Notes: a model not told the origin generated them from the sequence alone. A stretch of DNA of 64,000 nt from Chromobotia macracanthus (GCA_036877525.1 JAZGTH010000040.1:1798001-1862000), one strand, 5' to 3'; shown: positions 1 to 12,834, counted from the stretch's first letter. Translations and numbers: made by a program.

Positions 1-330
1 TACCGTAGGTTGATAAAGCAATGTGGTTTTGGGAACCAGGTAGAAATGATTTGGGTAGCAAGTGACAAAAGCCCAGATTTGTAAGGAATTTTAGGTTGTA
101 AGAACATTTCCCTAACATTTCCATTAAGTTAAATGTTCTTAACATCCAGGTTGACTGGACATTGTATTAATGTTATTGCTTGATTATAAGAACATTATTC
201 AAACTTTTTAATACTGTAATGTTTTTAAATGTTCCACTAACAACATTTGTGATATGATATGATAAAGAACATTTTAAATAACTTTTAGAGAACATTATTC
301 AATGTTCTTAGACCGTTCCGGTTAGCTGGG
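1..330. repeat. AACATT-rich interspersed repeat fragment
   Basis: The first 330 bases carry many copies of AACATT/AATGTT and TTCTTA words, and end with a phrase (GTTAGCTGGGTA-like) that I associate with a common dispersed fish repeat built on AACGTTCT units. The window edge cuts it, so its full size cannot be seen. The family assignment is from memory of fish repeats, not a search. Confidence 0.35.
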
Positions 331-2829
331 TATTGTCCTTGGCTAGATGTGTATTAGCAAATTTGTGTGGTGAGGCCAAACTTCTGAAATTGATCCTATG
401 TGTCTGAAGGGAGATTTGGGATGATAGCTGGATGTTTCTCTCTGGAGAGCCAGGATACTCTTGACCTCTGCCAGCGTGCCTAGCACACCATGTCTATTTC
501 TGTTCCAGCTCTCACACAGGGCAGTGAAATGGGTTAGCCACCATGTTCAAAATTCTTCTCCAATGATTTAATTAGATATTGGCCTCAATGCAAAAGTAAT
601 GAGTTACCGTCGTCTTGGCGACAGGGTGGAATGTGAACTACTGTGTGTCATCCAGTATATAGAATGTCTCATGAACTTGTAGGGCATATCACAGGACCCC
701 TGATTTTCAGTGAAAGTTTCAATAGCTTGGAGCTGTGCTTTCTGCTGTTTGAGCACAGCACTGAGATGCTCCATTTAGATCAGATTATTGCTTGTTTCCC
801 TGAACGGTGTCACTAAATTTGCAGATGCCTTCATGCAAGCCAGTGGAAACATATTAACACTCACTGTCTCTCTCTGGTGTCGCTCTGTGACTCACCTGAC
901 ATTTCAGTCTCATTTAAATCCTGTACATCTCTCTCTCTCTCATCCTTTATTGAACAATGATTAGCCACATGCCAGCGAGTATCACATTTCTCTGTACTTA
1001 GCTGTTGCTGAGAATTCTGGGTATCATAAAGGGTTTGAAAAACAACTGTATTGAACAGAACTGTTTGTACAAACCATATCTATCTTCTTTTATAAAATTC
1101 TTTTTAAAATCTTTTATTTTTTTATTTGTTTGAGTGTGTTAATATGTATGAAAGACAAAGTGTGTGATTTTGGCACCACTAGCAAAACCAAACAGAACTG
1201 CAATCTGTTTGTTTGAACATCTCGACTGGATGTTTGAAATGTGTTTGGAAAACATCATTATTTTTGTAATTCTGTTTGGTGTTACTGGTGGTGTAGAAAT
1301 TGCACACTTAATTATATGTCAGCTGTTATAAATAATTTCATTTTTACAGTATATTTTACCGGTGACCATTTATGGATTTATTTGTTATTGTTGTTTGTAA
1401 GGCTGTTGACCTTTTTTATCTGATACAAAAATTAAAATATAGAGTGACTTATTAATTCACTGTCTTAGTGTACACAAAAAAAAAGTTTCTGGGACTAAAT
1501 TTGGACTAAATCTGGAACTGTATGGGAAAGCTAACAAATAGCTCTCACCAGGTAGTATTCAGGGCCAGAAACTTTATTAGTCTAGGAAGTATTTTTGGAA
1601 AAAATACTACACACCCCTGTGTGCACTATGCGTCATCATTTTTGAGTCACTGAGGGCCACAAAACTCCAATCTGGAATTCATGGGGTCTTTAAAAGTAAA
1701 CAGGAGAAATTACAGGTCTCCTGCATCATCTTTTACTGAGAACTTCTTTATAACTAAGGTTTCACTCTCCGTATTGTTCAAGGTAAAAGAAAAGCAGTAA
1801 ACACATGGACCCTCCCTTGGGCTCTCTCCCCAGCACAGAATACCAGGTGTGCTACAGACTTTTCTAGACTTTGTCCTCTCTTTTTTCAGACTGTTCCTTT
1901 CTCTGACACCACTACAGTTATTCTGGAGATTTAACAGTACCACTCTGTGTTTGCCTCTGAGGCATCAGTGTGACTGGAAGTCCTATAAGGAATGTGAGAG
2001 ACTGGAGGTTAGTATTATATTGCCTGGTGTTGGGTTGACCTCAAAAGGCATGACATTTGTGTTCAAGATGTGAGATTGTAGAAGCTGCTCTGTAACAAGG
2101 CAACTGAATCTTGAAGAGGTGTTCTGGCCTACATATTCATGGTATTGTAAGGATTGTAAGGTTAGATTTCAATACTCAGAGTTACAAATCTCATATGTTG
2201 AACAAATCAAAGGGTTAAACATATGTTCTCCCTCTAATGTCGAGACTACAATTCGATTTGGATTGATATACTGTAGCAATAAACAGTGTAGCTTCGTTCT
2301 CATACTGATGTTTACAGTCGGCACTCTTATAATTGAATTCATAACGCACCCACATGGGTGGGCCCTGGGTAAATGGTCTCAACAGACTGATAATAAAGAT
2401 GTTTCAGGTTGAATACAAAGCATGCTGTTGATTACAATATACAATTATTTCCACTGGTTTCTCAGTTTATAAAAACATTGAAATACACAGCATTTGGAAG
2501 CAATACTCAGACCTTATGTGCTACACAAGGCTGTAATACAAGCTTTGATTGAACTTTAATTCATGAATGTATTCAATTATTTATAAGATATATGTGTATA
2601 TGATGTTATTTATGACCCATTTTATTTAACTTACATATTTGACTTCAGTTTAGCCTTACAAATGGACAGACACCCAAAAGGGTCTCATATTCGGAAAGCT
2701 AAACTATTGGCAATGCCTATGATTACTAGACCAGTTTAATACTATGAATGATGATATTCTGAATTCCATTAAGATTACCAATGTGTTTAAACAGTCATGT
2801 TGATTCTGAGGACTCGAGGACTGTGTTTA
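331..2829. other. Non-coding DNA upstream of dusp14
   Basis: No open frame here resembles a known protein, and those present are short and AT-driven. In human the next gene on this side is TADA2A; nothing of it is seen. No RNA gene or strong regulatory motif was recognised. Confidence 0.5.
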
Positions 2830-2869
2830 TTTGAACATGATGTTTGTTGTAGTTATTGTTTTTCCTATC

Positions 2870-3152
2870 TGCAGATGCGTGTGGGTCGTGATGTGTCAGT
2901 ATGGGGACTGGCTCGTAGTGTTGGATGGGGGAGGCGCTTCTGTCCTCTTTCAGCGTGTTTTCCCCAATAGAAAATTTCCCGTCGTCACGCGCACCACAGA
3001 TACGAGCGCACGCTCGACTCCATCACGGAGAAGCGCGTGGAGTTTACGGAATATTCCCGAAATATCCGCTTTTCCCGTCGCGCTACTAATAAATGATGCC
3101 ATCGCGTTATCATTTCAGAGGACGTTTGCCTTCAGTGTTTTGAAGTGACCGG
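2870..3152 (+). promoter_or_regulatory. dusp14: CpG-rich promoter and likely non-coding exon 1 of dusp14
   Basis: From about 2,870 to 3,150 the sequence becomes rich in CpG (CGTCGTCACGCGCACC, ACGAGCGCACGCTCG, GAAGCGCGTGG), unlike the CpG-poor flanks. It ends in a consensus splice donor, GTAAGT at 3153. No gene runs leftward from here, and the nearest plus-strand gene is dusp14, whose coding exon begins after an acceptor at 9524-9525. DUSP14 genes have non-coding 5' exons, so this is inferred to be the promoter plus exon 1. The transcription start is unknown and no TATA box is evident. Confidence 0.5.
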
Positions 3153-4943
3153 GTAAGTTAAGTCTGTTCTTTGAAAAGGGATTTGGAGGGACGCGAATAA
3201 TCTCATTAAAGAGAAGTCCACGCTGGCGTTGACGTAATGATATGAATTAGAAGTAAATACAGCTTAAATGGTGCGTTTTGTCTTATTTTGTCTCTATTTC
3301 TGGGCGCATTTACAAGTCGTTCTCATACACAGCTGCTTATGTGATGCGATTCAGATTGTGAAAAACGAAAACAACAACAACAAACAAAAAAACACGCTCG
3401 TTTTAGTCTTTATTTTAGCGCGCAAAGTAAAAAACGTAAGACACTTCGCGTATAGAGCGCAAAATAGTTGTAGTCATTTTCCGAGATGTTTATCTGCCAC
3501 GTTTGCATAAATGCTTGGTTTTCGGTGACCGGAGTTTGAACTAAATAGTTATTTTTCTGCAAATTGTGCAGCCAACAGGTTCGTCATCATCCCGTTTTGT
3601 GGCAGATCGTTTTATAACGTTGTGATACAATCTTTATGTGTGACATGAATGCCAAGTATGGAACAGTTTGACGTGCGTGACGTCTAAATGCAACAAACCT
3701 GCGACCATATAGATCTACAGCTCAGTCACTGGCATCAACCTGTCCATTTTACCTCTGCTATTTGCTTAACCATAATATAACTTAATTTTTTTTTCTGGTC
3801 TCTTTAATAAATAATGTTTTCTACAACCATCAATAAGTGTACTCCACAGACATGCATTAAATATCTTTAGATAGCTTCCCAGCCTTTCACAGAAAAAACA
3901 CTTCATGATAACCGAAGTACATGTCCAAATATGACACAATGTAAAATCCTGTAAGTTAAGGCCAGATAGATGTGCAGTTAGTAGAGATAGACTGTTATGT
4001 TGACCAGATCAGACCAGATATTTTGCATTTTACAAATCAAGGTCTGCTGACAAGCCTGCCAGCTTGGCTGCTTAACAGAAGTTTAGGTTTCCCTTGTGTT
4101 AATTCCAAAATGTACCTAGCCTTAACAGTGGATGCACTTTTTTTCCATGTGTTTTAAATATGTCATTTGCCATCATGAAATTGCATCATGATGTTGTCTG
4201 GATATTACAAATATTGAAATGTAAAACTCATTTTTCTCTTTTTTCTTTGGGAACTGGGACTGATAGGCATATTAAACAACTAATCTAGATAATATCTCTT
4301 ATATGTTAATGTTTTATATTTAATATGTTAATCTTTTTATCTTTTAAATGTTTATATTTGCAAAGTCACAATTCAATACTTCCAGTTGGAGCCACTTGTT
4401 GATTCATCAGTTACTATTTAATTAGGCTATTGACAAGATTAAGCTGGTAGGGTAAACACTACTCGGGTTCAGTTTCCTGTTTTCCACATTTGGTGTGGAA
4501 GAAGGGCTGCCATTTTGGGGCTGGAGTGTCTCAGCAGGTGTCTCTCATTCCCATTAATGCTTGCGGAGGTGGAATCACTCTGGAACAATTTCCACACGCA
4601 AGAGAGCTGGCATTTGAGACGCACAGAGCCTGGTGTGCACTGGTGTTGACAGATCTTGAGACACACACAATGAATTACGAGTCTGTGTGTGTGTCTGAGG
4701 TTGACATAGAAGCCCATTACTGTCATGCCAAGAATGCATGTGTTCACGCCAGTCCACAGGTGGAGAAACTGAATTACTGTCTCTTGCAAAATAAATTGCT
4801 TGGTTCCCAATGGAGAAGATATTTATTAAGGATTGATTGATTGCTTCTAATTTACTGGTAATCAACAGGGTGATAGATTTGTCATTGCCTTTTCATAAAC
4901 ACCTGCAGTGTTTTGATGATATGCATATGTTGCTTGTGGCTTT

Positions 4944-5060
4944 CACTAAAAATTAAAAATTCTGTCATCGTCACACCTTTATGTCATTCCAAACCTATAT
5001 GACAAAAAAAAGGAAATTTAGAGGAATCTTCACACTTCTATTTTACATACAGTAAAAGTG
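4944..5060 (+). repeat. Fragment of TTCACCC-type MITE
   Basis: The segment contains words typical of an abundant cyprinid inverted-repeat element: AAAAATTCTGTCATC, then ATGTCATTCCAAACCTATATGAC, then TTTAGAGGAATCTTCACAC and ATACAGTAAAAGTGG. The outer terminal repeat is degraded. The same family appears at 5.87-6.0 and 6.28-6.57 kb. Confidence 0.55.
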
Positions 5061-5904
5061 GGGCTGTGAAACTCATACAAAAAACACCATACAATTAGTT
5101 AATTGTTACAATTTTAATAATTCTAAAATAATAGAATTCTATAAATTAGAATTCAATAAATTCTAAAATTATGTTAAAAAGAGGAGCAAAAAGGAGCAGA
5201 CCAAAATTTTGGTAGTTTCACACATTCATGTTAAATATTTACTTTTCTACATTAAAATGACATTTGACCTTATTGACACAGAATGCCATTGGTTCTGGTG
5301 TCTCATAAACAAATGTGATGCACTACATTTCAATAAATGAAGTTTATTTATCAAAGTTCAGTAGGAGCATGGTCATGTAATCCAATCAATCATCGCGCAG
5401 GGGTGCATATATATAGCTGTCCCTCGCCTCTGTCCCATGACAGTTTTGAAGCATCCCTCTGCCACCCCATCGCCTCACTCTTGGCTGGTATCTACCTCAG
5501 TCAAGAATGGGGGAGTACTCTGGGTTTGGGCCAAATTCTGAGCTCTGAGCCCTCCCCCAGACAGCATGCCAAATATGCATTTATGATAATTAGCGGTTAC
5601 ATGTTACTGCAAACTTGTGAATTACATTTTTCAGTGCATAATGAATTAGGATCCAGTCTGTTCCTCACACAAAGCAGTTGTATGAGACTTAGAATATATT
5701 ACACAGGTGGCAAGGAAACTTTTATTATTTTTATCTCTCTAGTCCTTACATCAAATTGTTGTTGGTTCCAGGGCTAGTGGAATTAGCCCACCCCTAAAAC
5801 GTTGTTGTTTTTGTGGTTTCTGGTTTGAGGGGTTTTCGGCCAGAACAGCTTTATCTGCAGTAGAAATGCATAAAATGGCTCTAAAACACCAACAGTGCTA
5901 AATA

Positions 5905-6000
5905 TTTTTCAGAATATCTCCTTTTGTGTTCTGTGGAAAAAAGTCATAGAGGTTTAGGAAGACAAGAGGGTGAGTAAATGGTTTCATTTTTGCTTGAACT
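5905..6000 (-). repeat. Fragment of TTCACCC-type MITE, opposite orientation
   Basis: It reads TTTTTCAGAATATCTCCTTT, then TTGTGTTCTGTGGAAAAAAG, then GAGGGTGAGTAAATGG and ends CATTTTTGCTTGAACTAC. This is the reverse orientation of the family at 4.95 kb. The two fragments could be the two ends of one element of about 1.06 kb, or separate insertions. Confidence 0.55.
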
Positions 6001-6282
6001 ACTTCTTTCATGTTTCTTTCACATGATCCCCCCCTTTCACATTATCTCTCCCTTTCTTCCCACTCCTCCACTCACCCTTTGTATAAATAGCTCTGTAAAG
6101 AAAGTAATAGTCAGCAGTGAGACCTTTGACTCAATCAGCACTTTGGGTTGCTGAGGTGCATCTCTGTTGTTATATATCCACCTGGTATTTCAGAACTCTT
6201 GTTATCTAGTCACCAGCACCACAAAAAGCTTACAAAGTTTGGTCTTTCAGCTGCATGCATTTGAAAGCTTTCAAACCAGTTT

Positions 6283-6573
6283 AATTTAAAGAAACGGTTC
6301 ACCTAGAAGTGAATAGTCTATAATTTACTCATTGTTATTTTGCTTCAACACTGTATGCTATAATGATTTCCATGGAACATAAACTTTTTTGAAGAATCCA
6401 TACACGACTCTTTTCCGTATGACAGCAAGCTCCAAAAATGTGCAATAAGAGCAGATCTGAAATTACAATGATAAACTTCCCCTTTTGTGTTTCACAGAAA
6501 GGACAGACAAGTTTGGACCGACATAAAAGTAAATAATGACAATTTTCATGTTCGGTTGAACTAACCCTTTAAG
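6283..6573. mobile_element. Short non-autonomous DNA transposon (MITE) with terminal inverted repeats
   Basis: The left end reads TTTAAAGAAACGGTTCACC and the right end reads GGTTGAACTAACCCTTTAAG, which are imperfect inverted copies of each other (consensus TTAAAGGGTTAGTTCACCC). Inside are family words such as TCCATGGAACATAAAC and TGTGTTTCACAGAAAGGA. The length, about 290 bases, and the absence of any transposase frame fit a MITE. The superfamily cannot be assigned by eye. Confidence 0.6.
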
Positions 6574-8773
6574 CCAGGTGGATGCTACACCAGTTTTCCA
6601 AAAAACACTGTCAAAATGACACTGACTGCCCCTTTGTGTCAACAAGCACAAAAGCTGCAAAAAACAAATTTGTCAAGAGCCACACAAGGCATCCATGGAA
6701 ACCCAGTGATACAGTTTCAGTGTGAAAAATGAGTGACAGCAAGAGAAAGAGAAAGACTGTGTGCCCTGGTAGAGAGGATGTTAGAGACTGTAGATGGTTT
6801 TGCAATCAGAGTCCCATGAGGATGGCAGGCAGGCTGTTATTCATTCATATAGAGGAAGGCCAATGTGTGCCAGGCCTTTATGCATTACATGAATACTTAT
6901 ATTGTTCCACTAGTGTCTAAACATTTGCAAGAGGATTTAGACTTTAACAGAGAGAGTGATGGAGTTGTGTCTGCTTCAGATGACACGCCCACAGACTGCC
7001 CACAGTCTGCTCACTGAGCGTCTGATACATATTGTACACAGATCTGGAATGCACTTTTTTTATTTGGTTAACTATGATCTGACTGGCTGATATTGTCTGC
7101 GAATAACCACAGGTGTTTTTATAAGTTAGCCTGGAAACCTTTTACAAGGTATAAAATGGATACAAACACAATTTCATAGATATTTTGGGTTTATTGGATG
7201 AAATTATGTTTTCCAAAACTTTGATGAGGCATTTAATATTAAAGAAACTAGATATTCATGAGTAGAAAATTTCATGCCGTTATATTAACTCATTTGTGTA
7301 CCAGTCGCTTATTGTGTTGCCTGGCCCTAAACAGTGCCTAAAAACAAAACACATTGGTCATTTTACATGTACAGACAGTCTCTTCCTCTCTTAGTGGGCA
7401 ATTCTTGGCCAGAATAAAATGCAACGATGTCCAGGATTTATGTTGTATAGTCAAAGGTCTGTTTTTGCAAAACTAGAGATGGGGAGACAGTACAATGGAG
7501 GCAGCCACATGTTGCTACAGAGCAGCTGTAGCAGTGCAGAGGGTGTGATTTTGTTGTAAGAGATATTTGTGCAATGCTAATTAGGGTCAGAACCCCCTGA
7601 ATTGCAATAAGAGGAATGGATGATATAGAGTCCTCAGGCATTATGGGAAAGCAAAACAAACCAGGCATAAGCACACTGGCTGTCCTTCAGGAAAACCTGG
7701 TAGTATGAAATTCAGGCTGCAAAACAGATGCTCTACATTCAGTTTGTTATTCATGCCAGCCAGTGACCCTGCATAATTGGCAGACACAGATTTCAACAGG
7801 CTCTGAATCCAAAGGGGCATCTAGGGTCCAAGACAGAGGGCTGAGTGAGTCTGTGTTACCAGAGAACATGTACAGTAGTTACTGAGCACCGGAGCAAAGC
7901 TGTATGCTTTAGTCACATCTTCACAACACTTTTATTCAGCCATGAAACTTTGTACTTTACTCCAAACACAATGAACCATTTGTTAGCTGAAGGCATTTTG
8001 GAAGTGCTGGAACTTCCAGGAGTCATTTTATAGATCCTTTAACCATGTGGATGTGTAATGTGGCTTTTAGAAGTGCTGTAGGCTATTTCAGACGTTTTAC
8101 TAACTTCGACCATTCTCACCCTTTAAAGACATCTTAGCTGACTGGTTGTGAACTCAAACACATAAAATCGAAAGCAGAGAGTGTGTTTTGATTTTTAACC
8201 AAATCCTGTTATAAAATGAAATTAAAATTACATCAAAATAGTTTTGTTTTTTTAAAGCTTCTGTCACACATGGTTTATTTACTTATCATGGGTTTATAAG
8301 CCTCATTCCTAGTTTGATTAATAAGGCTCCTTCAGGCTCCAGTAAACACTTGCTCCACATGGCCCTTACACGCTCATGCACAGCTCAAGGGACATGAGTC
8401 TGACAGCAGGCCACATCTGCTGGGTACATACAGTAATTAACTCCATTAAACCACCATTCACCCATGCTAATGTTGTTTTTTCTATCAAGGTGGAACCTTT
8501 TAGTCATCAACTGTTGTAAAGCGCCTCACTGGACTTTAACACTAGATTTTATTAGACACACTTGTTGGCATAGTGTAGTGAAGTAGATAAAGACCTAAGC
8601 TGTGTCTGAGTGAACAACTCTTTCCCTACATTTGTTCACTACATTTTACCCACAATGTAATGTGATTTTGAGTATACATCAAATGTACACTCTCACTTTC
8701 CTGTGTTCCAGTGCGAGACGGCCACCTGAGGGCACTGATAGTAAACACCCCAAAAAATGTTCCTAAACCTGTG

Positions 8774-8924
8774 TTTACATTTACACATTTGGCAGACACG
8801 TTTATCCAAAGCTACTTACAGTGCATTCAAGTTATACATTTTTGTATGTACATGTGCTCCCTGGGAATCGAACCAACAACCTCTTGCGCTGCTAACGCAA
8901 TGCTCTACCACTGAGCTACAGGAG
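8774..8924 (-). mobile_element. tRNA-derived SINE
   Basis: Read on the minus strand, it opens with a tRNA-like head holding a polymerase III A box (TAGCTCAGTGGTAGAGC) and B box (GGTTCGATTCCC). It ends with a tail, TTTGGATAAACGTGTCTGCC, typical of fish SINEs. This is the best-preserved SINE copy in the window. It is not a functional tRNA gene: the head runs straight into the SINE body with no acceptor-stem closure. Confidence 0.75.
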
Positions 8925-9545
8925 AACTGTCACCTGTTTGTTCCAGTTGACAGTTATTTTGCACTTTTTTTAAATAACCAGATTAAATAAATGTGACAGA
9001 CAGTATATTGCTTTTATTTGTTTTATTTTAAAATAAATATATTTATTAAATATAGCAAATAAACATGTGTTTTGTTTTCTGTATTATCAACATTGTCATC
9101 AACAAATTGTGAGAAAATAAACTTTAAATTTAATGATACAGTACACCACAGGCAAAATGTTAATGACAAAAATGTCTGCGATAGCTCTCCAACGCATAGT
9201 ATTTTACATCAGTGTCTGAAACCGCTTTCATTCACTTCTTCCTCATATAGTGGGCTCAAATGTCATTTGCGTTATAGGAATAGTGAAGGAATGAACAAGT
9301 TTAGGACACAGCACTACCATTGAAGGCACTTTTACACCCGTTACCTTTGTGATGTACAATCTATTGAAAGTTGTGTATATAAAATACAAGCAACTGTCTA
9401 ACTTGTATAACTCTTGGTTTGTTGTAGACACATCAAATGGTCTGTGTGATATCATCAGTCACTTTAAGATGACTAAGGAGAACTGAAAGACATCCTGGCG
9501 CCACCTCAAGGTTTCTATTTCTCAGTCTCCTGCCTCCGCTCCTCT

Positions 9546-10196
9546 ATGGGTTCCCGAAGTCAGGGTTTTTTCCACCACCCAGATCACCATCATCACCACC
9601 ACCATCATCACCGCAGTTCAGTGGTACCCGCTACTGTTCCACGACTAGTGCCTGAAACCAGCAGCCTGTTGGGAGGCATCGCCCAAATCACACCTTCTTT
9701 GTTTCTAGGCCGTGGGAATGTTGCCTCCAACCGCAGTCTCCTCCTGTCCAAAGGAATTACCTGTGTGGTGAACGCCACCATCGAGCTGCCCAACTTTAAC
9801 TGGCCACACATGGAGTATGTGAAAGTACCATTGGCTGACATGCCTCATTCTCCAATCTCACTTTATTTTGACAGTGTGGCAGATAAGATTCACAGTGTGG
9901 GCCGCAAACGGGGAGCCGTGCTGGTGCATTGCGCGGCAGGCGTCAGCCGCTCCGCCTCGCTTTGCTTGGCCTACCTCATGAAGTACCACAGGGTTTCTCT
10001 GGCTGAGGCTCATGCCTGGGTCAAAGCTCGTCGACCGGTTATTCGTCCTAATGGAGGGTTCTGGCGACAACTCATTGAGTATGAGAGGAAACTGTTTGGC
10101 AGGAACTCAGTGAAAATGATCCAGACACCATATGGGATCATACCCGATGTGTACGAGAGGGACCGCAGAAACCTGGCACCTTACTGGGGCTTGTGA
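9546..10196 (+). CDS. dusp14: Dual specificity protein phosphatase 14
   Basis: An uninterrupted 216-residue frame closely matches vertebrate DUSP14 (MKP6), a small atypical phosphatase that removes phosphate from Tyr and Ser/Thr of signalling kinases in the cytosol. The catalytic domain covers about residues 43-185. The signature HCAAGVSRS gives Cys129 as nucleophile and Arg135 as phosphate binder; Asp98 in ADMPHSP is the likely general acid. Conserved blocks include GGIAQITPSLFLGRGNVASN, NATIELPNFNWP, KARRPVIRPN and the C-terminal QTPYGIIPDVYE...PYWGL. As in mammals, the whole CDS is in one exon, here opening after the acceptor at 9524-9525. Odd feature: the N-terminus is about 18 residues longer than the 198-residue human protein and carries a run of nine histidines (residues 14-22). 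The next Met is residue 89, inside the domain, so the start at 9546 is the only usable ATG. Confidence 0.95.
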   Translation: MGSRSQGFFHHPDHHHHHHHHHRSSVVPATVPRLVPETSSLLGGIAQITPSLFLGRGNVASNRSLLLSKGITCVVNATIELPNFNWPHMEYVKVPLADMPHSPISLYFDSVADKIHSVGRKRGAVLVHCAAGVSRSASLCLAYLMKYHRVSLAEAHAWVKARRPVIRPNGGFWRQLIEYERKLFGRNSVKMIQTPYGIIPDVYERDRRNLAPYWGL

Positions 10197-11190
10197 GGAA
10201 GAGTTTGGTTCAAGCATAGATGATATAACAGAAAAATTAAGGTCCGATAAACGATCTTTGACTCCTGTCGTCTTCCGACCTCTTAATGATACGTCTGCAT
10301 GTTCCTTCAGCCAGAGAATTAAGTGAGATGATGAGTGTCCATGTCCATTTTAAAAAGGGAAGACGTCACCTTGTGTCCACATTTGTATGAGGTCAGGATT
10401 GATATAGGTCAGGACTGGTCATAGGACATGGTAAATTCCTAAAAATGTTGATGATGAATCTTGGAGATGACAATGGTTTAAGAAACACTTCGGAAATCAA
10501 ATGTGGTGCTGAAAATCAGGAATTCACTGTTGTTACAGTTTATCCCAACTTAATATTGTGCTGTTGTTGTTCCAATTTTGCTGTCGTCTTTGTTGAGACA
10601 GCAGTCTGCTCTTGATTACATTTGAAAAAAAGTGTAGCATTTTAAATATATATATAATTGTATTCCAATGTGTATTAAAGCAGTGCAGAAATAAAATTAA
10701 GATACAGATAAAATAGCTTTAAAGGTATCTAGAAGAACCACAAAACTGTTTAACACCTTGCAACATTGCCAGTTTAACAGATAAAGTGTGTATATTAAAA
10801 GAATTTTATTGGATATAACAGGAGAAATCTATAAAGGACAGTGCTGGGCTATAGAACAGCAGCACTTCAAAAAGACATTTCAGCATTTTGAAAGCTTTGG
10901 AATGCAAAAGCAAAACAATAAATATAGCAAGTCAGTGTCAAGTCATATTTTCAACGTTTTATATTTTGTCTTTTGCACTTTTTATTTTTTTAATCATTGT
11001 TTTAGATGTTTAGATGTTATGCAGCAAAGCCATTATTATAACCAGAGAACAGTTCTGTCACAGGAGTCCTGTCACATAGGACTCAAAGCTTTTACTCATG
11101 TTATTAATATATGTAATATATAAATTCATGTAGAAGTGTCCAGATTTAATTAGTGTTCAAATTAATAAAGGATAAAATATTTTAATTTTG
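10197..11190 (+). other. dusp14: Likely 3' UTR of dusp14
   Basis: AT-rich non-coding DNA follows the stop codon and contains AATAAA at 10690-10695 and again at 11164-11169. The second is followed by a GT/T-rich stretch (CTTGTTTGTTTTTTCC near 11195), the usual layout of a polyadenylation site. The exact 3' end is inferred. Confidence 0.5.
11164..11169 (+). terminator. dusp14: Candidate polyadenylation signal of dusp14
   Basis: A canonical AATAAA with a GT/T-rich downstream element 20-45 bases later. An alternative AATAAA lies at 10690-10695 without such a clear downstream element. Confidence 0.45.
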
Positions 11191-12159
11191 CGGCGCTTGT
11201 TTGTTTTTTCCAGACTTAATGATTTAAGATTCTGAGATTTCTTATATGCATTTTGTTTTTAATGTAATGTTTACTGGTTATTCACAGTATTTACTGAACA
11301 TATCACTTTATATCACAAATGGACAGGATAATGTTTAAAGGGTTTCAAAGGAAGCTGAAAACTAGTAAATATTTTTAAACTTTGTCTTAAAACATCAGTT
11401 TCCTGTATATAAAAATATCCAGTTGTTTGTAGAACTTACAGTATAACAAGACAAAGGCTATAAATCAAATCCCTGTTGTACAGTGATGACACGCTAGATA
11501 ATGATTATTAGTCAATGCTTAGCAACACAAGAACATTATCCTGTACAAAACAACTTCAGTCTGTTATAACCCACCTTAAATACAGAAACTGGTTAAACAG
11601 CTACAAGTCACACTTTAAACAACTTGACTGTTGAAATTAAAGGAGTGACTGAGCTACAGTGTAAAATGAGTGAGTAAAATGTAAAATCAGAAATGAGGTA
11701 ACTGATTGGGTGACTGCAAAGGATTCATTTTTTATTGTCTGTACGCACAGACAGGGACTGTAGATTGATGTCCTCTATGTATGACAATTTTACACATTCA
11801 AACTCCTGTATCCTTGGTAACCATCACCAAGGTAATGTTGCTGTGAGGAGCGGCTATTAACGCTGAGTCAGTGTGAGGTAAGTGCTGCCACTAGCCGGTC
11901 GTATTACAGGGACCAAACAATGAAACAACAGGTCGGGTTTATAATAGTGCAACCTTTAAAATATACAAGACATGCATCTAGAAGAAATACCATATAGCTG
12001 AATGGGAACTACACAATAACCTCACCCACTAAAGGAAGTTTAAAACCCTACCATTTACCTCCCCCTTCATGTTTTTAAAAAAATCCAAGCTAAATATTTC
12101 CATACAAAAAAAATGGTGATCATGCCTGTCAAAGAAACTTAAATTTCAGTCCGTTTTTC

Positions 12160-12378
12160 ACATGAAGCTCCTGAACTCAGTGTCTTCCAAAGACTAAATA
12201 AATAGTATATGACTCATATGGACTATTTTTTTATGTTTGTGCTTGACAGACCCTGGTCACCATTCATTTTCATTGTATAGAAAAACCATAGACTCTTCAA
12301 TACTGGTGTTCCAGTCACAAGGATTTGTAACAATGCACAACTAAATTATAGAATTTTAATTTTTGGGTGAACTGGCCC
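12160..12378. repeat. MITE-like repeat fragment
   Basis: The right end, TTAATTTTTGGGTGAACTGG followed by CCCTTT, is the terminal repeat of the TTCACCC family. The interior has family words such as ATGACTCATATGGACTA and TCATTTTCATTGTAT. The left end is not clear. Confidence 0.45.
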
Positions 12379-12834
12379 TTTGTCATCAGTATGCTCAGGT
12401 ATAAAGCAGTTTAATCTCTATTGCGTCATCTGTCATATTACCAGTGCAACAATACAGTCTAAACCCGTATTATAACACAGGAACCAACCTGTACTGAGGG
12501 TTTACAGTTGTTCTTCCTTAACAGATGTGTTTCTGTTCTTAAACCAAATTGATTAATTCCTTCATATAACATATTATAATAACTTTTTTGTGATTTATAT
12601 AAATAAGTTATATGTTTTATAATAGATTCTTGCTTGAAACACAAACATTTAAGAATTGGTTTCAGAAGTGATTTGTGCTCCAGCACAACAATACTGAGAC
12701 AAATATAAGAAATAACACCAACATGTGTCTTAGAATATATGAGCTTCTGGAAATTCCAAGATGAGACAAATTATTATACTTTTTTAAACACTGTTGCATT
12801 TAAGTAATATGTGCTAGTTTTTATGCATTCAGTT

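Larger units (their letters stand above)
3153..9525 (+). other. dusp14: Inferred intron 1 of dusp14
   Basis: This 6.4 kb stretch lies between the donor at 3153 and the acceptor at 9524-9525 (TTTCTATTTCTCAG). It has no coding sequence I can support. It holds several transposon-derived repeats (near 4.95, 5.9 and 6.3-6.6 kb) and a tRNA-derived SINE at 8.8-8.9 kb. Its status as an intron rests on the inferred first exon. Confidence 0.45.

Noticed and set aside
2831..3148. 105-codon plus-strand frame in the CpG-rich region
   Set aside because: No similarity to any protein I know; the open frame follows from the high GC and few stops. Better read as promoter and non-coding exon.
5337..5777. 146-codon plus-strand frame in dusp14 intron 1
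   Set aside because: No recognisable domain, no supporting splice sites, and it lies among transposon fragments.
8845..8924. tRNA gene
   Set aside because: A and B boxes are present but the sequence continues into a SINE tail and the acceptor stem does not close.
10788..11123. 111-codon plus-strand frame after dusp14
   Set aside because: AT-rich, within the likely dusp14 3' UTR, with no recognisable protein sequence.
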